Assembly (NCBI GenBank): GCA_037447655.1
Contig: JBBHKE010002013.1
Location: 1 to 64,000 of the forward strand
Direction: 5' to 3'
DNA from: Zygnema cylindricum
Lineage: Eukaryota; Streptophyta; Zygnematophyceae; Zygnematales; Zygnemataceae
DNA length: 64,000 nucleotides
The notes beneath the pieces were generated by a model, which was not told where the DNA came from, searched no databases, and saw nothing but the letters and a program-made list of their open reading frames with translations. A program made the translations under genes and the position numbers. The stretch's first letter is position 1; each line of letters begins with the position of its first letter. This document shows positions 33,201-45,200 of the stretch, piece after piece.

Positions 33201-36200
33201 CCTCGATGATATGGTAGTAGTTTCGATAAAGGCTCCTTTTGGAGCTATAAACAACGAAAGAACTGGACCAACTTCATAATGCAAATATCCCTTTCCTCTT
33301 TTGTGATTGAACACACACTTTCGTACGACACCCCCTTATCCGAACGTGGTGATGTGTCCGCTTGCGGCCATTCTATAATTTGTATGGCGTTTTCTCCCTC
33401 CAAAATTTAAGTTAGCTGCCGATTGCAAATGTAATTGGAGGTAAAAATACTGCCACTCCGAATATTGATATCTCGGTCAGATTCGTGGATCATAGAGTGC
33501 ACCATTTCTTTAAATGCGTGATTATTCTTGTCGACAATGCCATTGGATTCCATTGAATAGGGTGCTATATATTGAAGTTGAATTCCGTATTCTTTACAAT
33601 ATTTATCAATATGATAAATTCGCCTTCATTATCCAATTCAATGGATTTTAACTTATTTTCACATTCCCGTCAGCCATTACATGACGACCAATTTTGTTTG
33701 CGTGATTTTTTCAAATCCCGTAAATCTAGCCAGCAAAAAGATCTAACTATACCGAGTCAATTATACTGATTGTAATCGTCTGTTCACTAGCAACCATAAT
33801 GTGTTTACGCTTGATTTTGGCACATGTCATCAAATAAATTCAAGTTAGTACACGTGGCACGGAACACACGTTTAAATATTCCACTCTATTTCAAATTTCG
33901 CAGCGCCAGTCAACAAATCGGTAGAGAGAGGAAGGCAAACGTCTACCTGCCTTCACCTCCTTCAAAATGTTTGTTCACCATGATATGTCCTCCGCCACCA
34001 AAACGGCCGCCACAACCGTCATGACCACCATGTCGACCGCCGCCGCAACCACCCATTAGACAGCCTCCGTCTCCTCTACAGTGGCCATTATCATTATTCA
34101 TGCAATATTTTGGGCTGATGTAGCCCTGTTTGTTGTAAAACTGGAATTGTTTTTTCTTGTAAGAACATGATACCGAGAAATGTCCTAGCTTGCCGCCGTG
34201 GAAGTACACAACATAATTGAGATTTTTATATGTAGGCTAGGTTGAGCCTCTTTTTTGACCCCTTCCCCCTTTTCCCATCAAATTTCCTCCTTTTTCCCCA
34301 CCTTTTTTGCGGAGATAAATTAGATCCGTCCATGATCTTAACATTCAGTGTCCATCAGCCAGAGTGCCTCTTAAAGAGCTAAGTTTATTACCCACAATCG
34401 ATTTGAGGTAATCGATGACTTAGGCAAAGGTGGGCTCGTCCTTTCATAAGAGGATTTTCACTAAATGAATCAACTTTTCCCGTAAGGCATCGATGAAAAC
34501 CAATGCCTTATCGTTCTCCTTCCAAATTTTGTCAATGCTCCATGATTATGTTATATCTTTTCGAAGATTCATTAATTGATTCACTCAGTTTGATTTTTAA
34601 AGAGATGAAATTCGTGTATAAGTTGTGTCATATATTTTCTATAGATTTTTTGAATTGATTCTCCAATGCCGTCCAACATTCATGTGCATATTTATGAGTG
34701 AGAAATTTGCGTTACACGAAAGCATCAATCTGGAGATGGTGGCAAGATTTTTCCGTTTCCGAAGTCCTGTTGCCTTACGATCCAAAATTGGCATCTTCTT
34801 CTTTCCGCTGACTATCTTTCAAAGGCGGCGAAGAATCAATTGACCTTTGATGTACAACTTCCACGCTTGATAATTCACCCGGTTGAAAAGCATGAATCTT
34901 TTCAGACATTTGTTGAACCACCTTCTCATCATCACTCCACTCATCAAGATCGAAATTGTCATCTACAGGAAGTTTCTTCTTACTTATTATCTCCTTCTTC
35001 TCTTCTGATCATCTAATCCTCCATCCAAATCCCCATCAGTTCGATGCAAATTTAGGCCCTTGCGATTTCCCTCAAAAATTTGTAGAAGGACTTAGCGTCA
35101 AAGACCATGAAAGAGTTTTGGAATTCCATTATGTCACTCTCCTCCTTTTTCCTTTCGTTTTGAACAAATGGATCGGGTGGAAGAGACGCCTCATATGCCG
35201 CTCGTTTTAAAATAAGATAAGTGCCACTGGGTTTCTGATCCGATGAAGATTCTGACCAATACGGCGGATCTAGATTCGGAAGAGGAAGAAGAGAAAAAGT
35301 TGGAGTCTAAGTTGATTTCTTCTTCTTTCCCCCCACGGCAGCCAAGCTGGTTACTTTTCACCAATCAATGAGCACACAAGGCTCTGGTACCACTTGATGG
35401 ATCAAAAAACACAAATAAATATAGCAAAGTAAGAAGAAACAATAAGAAATCATACACAAGGGGGTGCAATGGAGGAAGTCAATTTAACCATACACAAGGG
35501 AGAGCACTCCACGGAAGTCAATATATTCCAAGGAGAAAATTTCGTACAGATTTAAGTTTCGACCACCACGAAGAAACTTTCTTACGGAAATAGTTTCGGC
35601 TCTCTCTATGACTCAAGAAAATACTCCAAAGGCTACATAACAAGCCTTACATTCAATAGGCAAAATGAGCGTGCCAATCAAAAGCGCCAATAAATGAAAC
35701 ACAAAAGTACTACAATTACATTACAAACTACATTAACCGAGCTTGAATGAAACGTCAGATGACCACAACCAGAATCAACCAGAAATAACAGTTAAACAAC
35801 GGAAAACGGAAATCCAAACTAGACAGACGACTCATGAAAGCGCTAAGTCGGACGTCGGCCGATTCCACAATTGTACCTAACAATTACCCCCTCCCATCCC
35901 CTACCTTTTTCCCTCTTTTCAGTCTCTCTTCCGCATCTACTCCTTCTGCCGCCTTGGCTCCCCCTCCCATTCACCTAACCACTCTCCCTCACCCTTTCTC
36001 TCTCCCTCTCCCTCTGCCTCTCCCTTACCCTCGTTTGCTCTCGCTTCTCTCTTCCTTACCTTCTCTCTCAACCAATCTATCACCCTCTCCTTATCACTCT
36101 CCGTCGACTTGTCCTTCTCCCTTTCACTCTCCAGCACCCTCGTTTGCTCTGCCTATCCTCACCATTTTCCCCACCTTCTCCCCTTCTCCTTCTCCCTCAC

Positions 36201-39200
36201 CCTCCCCACTTCCTCTCTCTCTCTCCCTACTTCCTCTCCCTCTCTATTCCACTAAATTTTACGTTCTATTCAATTTATCTTCCCTTTTCCCTCAATATCG
36301 CTCTCCCTATCCTACTGACTATCCCTGGCCTACACTCTATTTTTTCACTCCATCTCCCTCTTCCCGTCCCTGTTCCTCTCCCTCTCTTTTTCACTCCATC
36401 TCCCTCTTCCCGTCCTTGTTCCTCTCCCTCTTTTTCCCTCTCCCTCTTCCTATATAACTCATCCCCTTCGTCCTATTCCTCACCTTTCCCCTATTTCCTC
36501 TCTCTCCCTCTCTATCTATCCGTTCACTCCCTCTACTTATCAATCACCCCCTTCTCTCCCCCTCTCCCTTCCGCTGTCTGACTTCGTCTCACTTCCCACG
36601 CTCTCCTATCATTTCCTCACCACGTTCGCTCTTACTCTCCCACTGTATCTCCCTCTCCCTACTCTCCCTCCCCCTTCCCCTTCCTTTCCCTCTCCCTCTC
36701 CCTCTTCCTCTTCCACTACCTCTCACTTTCCATATCACCTTTTTACTCTTCCTCTCCCTCATCCCCTCTCTCTCCCTGTGATTTCCCTCACCCAACTTCT
36801 GTCCTTCTCCCTCCCCCTCTTCCTCTTCCCTTGTGGTTTTTACTCCCTCTCCCTCTCCTTCCCTCGCTCTCTCCCTGACTCTCTCTTTTCGTCCTCTTCC
36901 TCTCTATCTTTTCCTCCCTCTCCGTATTTCATTCTCTCTTTATTTGACGATCCTTTACTCTCCATCTACCTCTCCCGCTTCTCCTTCCTCTCCCTCTTCT
37001 ACTCCCTCTTCTACTCCCTGTCGTTGTCCCTCTCTCCTATTCTCTTCCTAGCACACTCTCCCTCCTTTTTTTTATGTTTCTCTCACCCTCTCTCTCTCCA
37101 CCTTTTCCGCCTTATTGGTAGGTACAATTGTGTAATCGTCCGTTGTGCGATTTAGCTCTTTTATTAAATGGTAGTCAAGTTTGATATTAGTTTAGTTTCT
37201 TTTTTGGTTCATGGTCATGTGACGTTTGTTCTATTTTCGGTCAATTTAGTTTTGCGTCGTACTTGTAATACTTTGTCTTTCGTCAGAAAATTTCTCCGTG
37301 CATTATAATGTCTCCTGTGGAGTTTTCTCTCTTATGTGGCTTATATATGCTTCCACGTGCTTTGCTGTTTTATTTGTTTATTTTATCGATTCCTCCCTAT
37401 TTACCTTCCCTTTTCTCCATCTCCAAGTCTCCCACACGCTCTATCTCCCACTCTCCCTTACTCTCTCCCTCTCTAACCCGCTTTGCTTCTCTCTGTCCCT
37501 CTCCCTCTACCTTTCTCACACCCTCTTTATCCTCCTTCGCCCTCTTACACCCCCTCCCTCTCCCTCTTCAACGCCCTCGTCAACTCTCGCTTCCCTCTTT
37601 CCCTCTACTTATTTCTTTCCCTCTCACTATCTATCTCCTTTTTCATCTTTGTCTCCTGCTTCCTCACTCTCCAGCGCTTGCAACCCATCTATTCCTCCCC
37701 CGCTCCCACTTTTTTTCCCGCTCCGTCTACCTCATCATCTCTCTCTCCGCCATTTTTTCATACTCTCCCTCTTCTTTTTCCTCTCTTTTAATGTCCCTCT
37801 CCTCTGCCGCTCTCTTTCCCTTTTCCCCTCCGCACTCCCTCTTCCCTTCAGTCTCCCTCTCCTTTTTCCTGTCTTTATCCTCCACCCTTTCCGTTTCCGT
37901 CTTTCTCTCCCTTTTCCTCTCCCTCTGTCTCTACCGCCTCTCCCTCCTCTCCCTCTTCAGCTCCCTACCTCTCCATCTCCCTCTCCCCTTTACTCTTGCT
38001 ATCATGTCATCCTAACCATAACCAAAGTAATGAATTTTTGTTTTCTCCGGTGGTGTGCACACAGAATTTCCTTGCACTTTTGGTCGCAACAATCCATGTG
38101 GCGTTGGCATATGTGTTAATTCCAGGGGCGATTACACGTGCATTTGCCCTTTGGTGTATGCGCCCGACAACTCTAGCGGAGTCCTCACCTGTGTTCCTTG
38201 TGAGTCGTTTTCTAAAGTTTTTAATCTAATTGAGTTGTAAAATGAAGCCCTATAACTCACATACTGTATGAACCACTAAGACAATACAAATTGGTAGATG
38301 AGGTGGTCGATTTTGATATTTATTACCCCACAATCTGATGGGACATGCATGATCTCCGCACTTGTGACCTTGTGCGTAGCGTAACTTCTAGATAGAGGCC
38401 ATCGGCCCACTTTTTCCATTGTGTTTAGAGTATAAAGGTAATGATTTTTGCTGGTTTATTTTTGCTACTTTCGTTCTAATCAAAGTCAGTTATGTTTATA
38501 GTTCACAGAAATGGTTCATCCCTTCCATTTATTAATTTTTTGTTTTTTTTCAAGTGTGTTGACATAGGCAAGATTTCCCGACGAAAACCTGACATGTGGG
38601 GTTCACCCAACACTCCTTTTTTCTATGAAAACTATAGACCTTTGGTCGTATGTCTGAAAACCTTTAAATAGGGCGTCTCAGTCCGTCAGCATTCATGAAC
38701 TGCATGTCCTTTAGGCGACCTCACCAACGAGTAATTTTGTCCCTCGGGCGACCTCAGGGATCGGGTAACTATCAAAGTACCCCGTCGGCAATCGGTTTTG
38801 ACAATCAGATATTGATATTGGCTGTTATTGGCTGCTCAACCAGTCTATGAAAATAGATAAAAGTCGCCACCTGCAGTAATAAGTCTTAATCCGTCTTCCT
38901 TTTTTCTGGCCCGTCCGATCATAGAATGCCTCTCAGTTCAGATGGTAGCTGTGTATTTATAGTACATATTTGGACATCGTACATGCGCGTGTAACGGGCA
39001 TGATAAATCAAACATGGTATGACAAGAATCGGTACGATTTCTTGCCGATACTTCTTTGCTTTATTTTCGTCAATCTGTGTTGTTTCGGGTCGCATCTAGA
39101 ATTGTTCGTACGGACGTTTATATAAGTAAAAAAACATTTTCACGTGTAACAGGCATTGATTTACTAGCAGCAAAAAATATGGACTCGCTTCTCTTCTTCT

Positions 39201-42200
39201 CCGGGCTGATTGTATAATGGGTAACGCACTGAAGGCTTTTTCCAAAAAGGTCCTTAGTCGTTTCACTTTTCCACCTTGAATTGTGCGCAAAATCGGTTTG
39301 CCGCTCAATACCCGAGATGTGCGGTTCATCTAAAACACGATAGTTCAAAATAAGGACCACCCAGCCCCGATATTTGTGCTAGGTTTGCGCCTTTGGCCGA
39401 TACACTTTTTCCCTCTCATATTGAGCCTTTCCCCTCATATTGGGCGTAGAAAGCATTTGCCGCTCAATATCCGAGATGGTGGGTTCATTTACACTCAATA
39501 TTTACATCGAAACGTTGTCTCAATATCTGGGCTGGCAAAATTATTGAATGAGAGGCCATAAAAGACCGAAAAGACTTAATATGACAAAATATGAAAGATA
39601 GGCCGAAAGAGAAAAAAAGGCCAAGATAGGGAAAGACAGGAAAGGAGTAACGACGAACAAGGGAACAAGTGAGAGGTTCGTCGTTTGAGTGTCTTTTTGA
39701 TTAAGTAAATTTACATAACAAAACAAGAGAGTCTTATAGTAAGACGAAATAAAAGGTAGCCGCAAAAGGCTTTGAAAGGTACATCTAATCTAGAGCGTAA
39801 CTTAGGAAGGTACAACTAGTTACGGTAAAAGGAATCTAAGTCTAAAAGGATTCATAATTAAGAATCAACAATTCTAATAAAGGTATGTACATTCCACTAA
39901 TTAAAGTACACAACGCTAAACCAAAGTACTAGACTTATAGCGTAGCAATTAGGACTCCAAGACTAGTGTAGAAAACAATAAGTAGTGTAGAATGCTTTAA
40001 GTGTATTTCAACAAGAATAGCCAAAATAAGTGATACCGTTCCTAACTTAAATACTTGGTTTGTTTTTGTCGTTCTGTAGAAAATGCCTTACAAACAATGT
40101 ACGAAATGAGTAAGTCAATGCAATGATAGTTTTTTGAAGGACCCCTGCTCGAGCCCTGGCACATTAAACTTTGACTCTCAAGATTTAAAAAAAAAAAAAA
40201 ACTATATACTTACACCCTGAAGATACTTTACAAAAATAAAAAAAATCTTTGTAAGGAATGATTCTTTGCAAAGTGTGCTTTGTACCCAGATAATTCAAAT
40301 ATCGCTACTTTAAATACAATGTTTTTTTTTGTTTTTTTTCATTCACGTCACAAAGCGTAAATTTTTTTATGTGATGGAAAAACGATTTGGAAGAGGTGTT
40401 GAGGCGACGCGCTAAAAACAAAATAGCAGACTGATGAGCCATGAAAACCAGAAACGGTTTTTACACCGTGTATCGCTATTAGGGTTACTAATAGTGATAC
40501 TCGGTGTAGATTCTATCGTGTCAAAATTGGTGGTTCCACTAAAATAGGAAAGGACAAAGTTTGTAAAATATAGAACAGAGTACGTACGGCATGTCTACTT
40601 TATACCGTTAACTGAAATGTACGAACTAAGCAATGCCGTATGATCTTACAATTTACTGTAAAGGTAATGGTACATAATTTGGAAAGTACAAAATTTGGAA
40701 GTACAAAAGGTACAATTACGTCATTTGAGAGCGATAACGTCCGATGATTTAAAAAATTTTGAGCTTCCCCTGTTGCGACGGGCGGCCAAACTGTTAGCAG
40801 TCATTACACGACCGGTTAAAAAAAAGCAAAACGGTGAAACTGAGACATAGAAATAAGGGTATCACATTTTATTCGAACCCCGTTATTCAAAAGTAAATGG
40901 AGAAAACAAAAACTAATATATTCAACAGTAAACTGTAACATTGGAATATACAAACTCAAGAGTCCAGCGCAAGTACTTGATACGGTCTATAAAAAAACGA
41001 ACGTTTGGACCAAAAGAATCTTGTTTTTTGCTACCAATGGAACTCTGGACTCTCCACCTATCGCGGCGGTAAAAATCGTTTCCGTTCAAATACCATATGA
41101 ATGTTGAGATAAAGAAAGTAGAACTAGAAATTGGAAACTGGAATCTGACTATCCAGGAAAGAGAAAGAAAATGTGGGCTTGTTTCTATGTCAGCTCTTAA
41201 TTACTGCTCAAAATGACAATTAAAATTGACAACTCACAAACTGTGAAAGGAGTCTATTAGAAACAAAACGAAAACTAATAATTGAGAGTAAAGTGGGTTG
41301 CTTGTGAGTTTCAAATTGAAAGAATTGAAGGAATGACTGAAGCGACTTGTTGAGAGTTCTGACCATTTCCTATCAAATCTAAACCGCTAATCGTTGTTAG
41401 TGTTAAAGTTTTTTTTGCCATTGAAAACATCTTTTCTTCGTGCACACTTGTCGGAATGTCAATCGGAGGCCGCCAATAGGAAGCTGAGAATCTTACCTTC
41501 CAATAGTAGCCTTACGATTGAAATTCCGACAAGTGTCAAAAGACAAGATGTTTTAAGTGGCCAAAAAAATAACGATTAGCGGTGTAGCAATAAAGTGATG
41601 GTAAAAAACTAATGATGGTTGACTTGGCAAAACTAATTTGAAAATTGACCAATGGTAAAATGCAATTTAAAATGGCGAACTGAAAATGAAGAAAATAACG
41701 TCATGGATGCTGAAAAAAGCGGGTCATTTGTTTTTTTTTTTCTCACGGTATCTTTTTTTTTAGGTTTGCCTTTTGTGGCCTTTTTTCTCGTGCATTTCTC
41801 GCTTTTTTTGTCACATTTTTTTTTTTTCTTTTTCTGTGCTTTTTGCTGCATATTCTTTTGCAGCTGCCAGTGTCATAGGAAAGCCCCAATATTATACGAT
41901 TCCACAAGGATTTAATATCACCTGCTACACCATATATAACGTGTACGGAATAAACCAAACAGATTTTATCGCTCAAAATCCAGTAAGTTACGGCACACTT
42001 TATTACGTAGAGCCCTTTTTTCCATTTAAAATATATTTTATCAAGTGTGTATATGAAATATTGAAATACAAGAACTCTTTGCAGCCGCAATACACCAGTA
42101 TTCATGTCCACCACCATAATTATGGCGGACCATCCAAAAAATACTTTCTATTCTCTATATATTTTGATTTAAACGAGGGTTGAAAAAAAAAGGAAATGTG

Positions 42201-45200
42201 TGTTTTTTTGTAACATATCGTGATACTGTTGGTAAATAATATAGAAATGATGTAAATTGTGTGCATACTTGTGAAATGTCAATCCACTCTAAACTTGGAT
42301 ATGCTTCTCTACATGGTGAAATGGGGTGTAAATAAAAGTGTTGCGTAACAGCAAGAAATTTATCACGATACCAACGATACCGATAGGTATCGATTATCGA
42401 ACGGTCAGGCGTGGAACCCAAGTAAAAGCCCCCAAAAAAAAGATTCAAGCAAATAACGCGATTTCTTTCCGAAATCGGGGGGGGGGAACGGGTCAGCGAC
42501 GCGTCTGTGGAATAAACCGTATAGTTGTACGGTCCGTATGTTTATCGCAGAAAGCTGTCGGTAACGGTGTTTCACAATAAAAAACCGATATTAGATAACA
42601 CCGGAATCGATATATCATGCCAATATATTGCTTATCGGTAGGCCAAAAAAAATTACATATCGATTATTGCAAAAACCCTGCCAATACACAACACTAGTAC
42701 ATATGGGTTGAGAAAAATAGAAAATCTCAAACTATGAAATATAGAAAAGTGACATTGAATTTAAAATTTTCCGTTCTATTGTTTTTTTGTTTTAGTTAGC
42801 TCTCTAATTCTGTTAAGAATACATGTTAAGAGCCAAATTTTCACAATATTTAGCATTTTATTTTCATATTTTCTTTTTGGTTTTTCTGTCCACGTCATTG
42901 TTGTTTTTGTTGTCGTTGTTGATGTTGTCATCGTTGTTGTTGTCATTTTCATTGTTGTAATCATCCTTGCGGGTTTCGGCATTATCCTTAGCGTCATCGC
43001 CGTTATCGGTTTCGTTGTGGCCCTTGGTGTCGTCATTTATGTTGTCGTTGTCATTGGTTTCTTTGTCGACGCTGGCATCTTCGTCATCGTGGGTGTCGTC
43101 CACATAGTTGTCGTTGTAGTCAGCGTATTTTTCATGTGTGTGTCATTATCATCGTCGTCACCTTTGGAGTCTTCACCGTTGTTACTCATCGTTCTTAGTG
43201 TCGTCCTTATTCTCTTGTTTTTCCTCGTCCTCAAAGTTGATGTCATCTCCGCCGTTGTCGCCATAGTCATCGTTGTCATCAATCACCATACCGCCATTAT
43301 CAACGTCATCTCGTCCTCACCTTTTGTGTCGTCATCATTGTTCTTGATGTCTTAGTGATCTTTCGTGCCGCCGTTGTCCTCATGGTTGTAGTCGGTGTCC
43401 CTATTGTCGACCTCGGTCTTGTCCTCATCCTTGTCGTTGTCCTACATGGTGTCGTTGTCTTTGTTGGTGTCGTCGTTGTCGTCTTTGGAGTAGCCTTAAC
43501 GTCACCTTCATCGTCGCCGTCATTGTTGTCGTCATCGCGGTCACCGTCGTAATCGTCACTCTTGTCGTCGTCAATGTGGTCATGCTTGTTACTATCAATT
43601 TTTTCATCTTTCGTTGTCATTCTTGGTGTTGCTCACTTCTTTGTCCTCGTGTTTGATGTCTTTCTCATCGTCAGTGGTACACTTGCGGCCTCTACCCTTG
43701 TTGTCGTCATTGTCAACATCACCACCCCTACTGTCCACATCGTCACAGTCAACGTTCGCAACACCGTCGTCTTTAGCATTGTCATTATGTTTGCCATTGG
43801 TGCCCTCGTTGTCGATAACATCGCTTCCACCGCCGTCATTGCCATCGTTGGTGGGGTCTTCATCCTCGTGTCGTCTTTGTTGTTGTTGTTGCTTGTTTGG
43901 TTTCTCTTTCAGGGTAGAAATTGATACAAGTTAGTTTTTTTGAATGCGGAATTAGTCTGGACTAATTTTATTGCATTATCCCAAAAACAGGGATTAGATT
44001 GTACCCGATTTTTAAACGCAAATACGACCGTGAATGTCACTAAAGGCGCGAATTGTTCCTTGACTTATGCTGTACAAGAGGTAAATTCCCTTAAGAACCT
44101 CCAAAAAGACAAACTATTTTGATATATATAACAATTATGTTGGTTATGGTTTCAATGTTCTATGTTTCAAAAAATATTTAGCAATTTTGATTGAGAAAAT
44201 TGTATAAATTTTTCTTTTATATGTTTCTAAACCATTTACATACGATGCTCTAGACTTCATTTAAGAAACTGCTGAGCCTAACCTCAAAGTAAAAAGAAGC
44301 AATTCCTAGTCAAAAAACATTTAAGTAAACCATTCCTACTTTGATCTTTTTATTTTTGTTAGAGTAATCCCAAAAAAAAAAAAAAACCCTAAAAACCATG
44401 AATATTTAAAAACAAAGGAAAATAACATATGAGGAAAAAATCACAATTTAGACTTTTTTTTTACCCTTTTTTTTCTGTATGGCTCTTTCTAACTACATGC
44501 CACTAATTTGTTGATTTTTCCAAGAATGATACGTGCTCGTCAATCTCAAAAAGTTTCAACATACAATCTCTTAATGGAAGTGGATCCCCAAATCCGAGTC
44601 TTAATTGCTCTCAACTCCAGATATTTCAACAAGTATTGTACATTAAACCTCTTTTTGTAAAATACTTATTTTCAAATGCCCTCATTTTGCAAAATATTCA
44701 TTAACTTCACAATCATTTTTTTGCAGTTGCCTCTTTTTACAATGTTTCATTCTAGCATTGTACTATATTTTGCAATAAATCCCTTTTGGAATGATTTTTT
44801 TTGGTTTTTCTGTTAGGCAATGTGCCGTTTTCTGTGTTCTTATGGCAGAGATTTTCTTCCTTTGAACTTTTTTACATCTTTTTTGTTTTCACGTGCTTGT
44901 TCTTTTTTCTAGCTCTCTGGTTCAATACTCTGTTTGGACGTTTTTTTTGCTTCCTTTTATGACAACTGCGATGTCCATTTAGAACAATGTGTAAACACAC
45001 AATTTTCAACATGAGTTTTAAAGTTTCGATTCAAAGTTTCCAATCCAGCTAAGAACTTCAAACAAAGTCAAGCTAGTAGTATTTTATATGAGTAAAATAC
45101 CCATTATAAACAATTTTCCAGAAGAACATTTTTAAAGCAAACATGTCTGAATCAAGCCTTTTCAAAGACCTTTTCAGATTACATCACCTTTAAGTGCTTG

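Larger units (their letters stand above)
33191..35882 (-). mobile_element. Decayed copia element in intron 1
   Basis: Antisense to the gene. From high to low coordinates: a 5' LTR (35395-35882), a PBS of the ordinary tRNA-iMet 3'-end type (35380-35393), gag pieces near 34550-34960, CCHC knuckles at 34120-34209, and an integrase core piece at 33380-33660. No RT is recognisable and no 3' LTR is found, so the far end is deleted. A different copia lineage from the others in the window, as its PBS shows. Confidence 0.8.
38200..41863 (+). other. Intron 2
   Basis: 3.66 kb. Holds a direct repeat (TTGCCGCTCAATA-CCGAGATG at about 39297 and 39457), a 47-bp R-C hairpin at 40462, an R-C MITE at 41380, and a T-rich tract before the acceptor TTTTGCAG. 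No gene seen inside. Confidence 0.7.

Noticed and set aside
33943-34209. Glycine/histidine-rich protein gene
   Set aside because: It is the zinc-knuckle end of a decayed copia gag within intron 1.
35834-38119. Several 125-273-codon ORFs
   Set aside because: All lie in the CT-rich tracts of intron 1; low-complexity translation only. The end of one (38055-38119) merely overlaps exon 2.
43017-43934. Val/Ile-rich membrane-protein-like ORFs and Asp/Asn-rich minus ORFs
   Set aside because: Explained by GTN triplets in intron 3; open in several frames at once.
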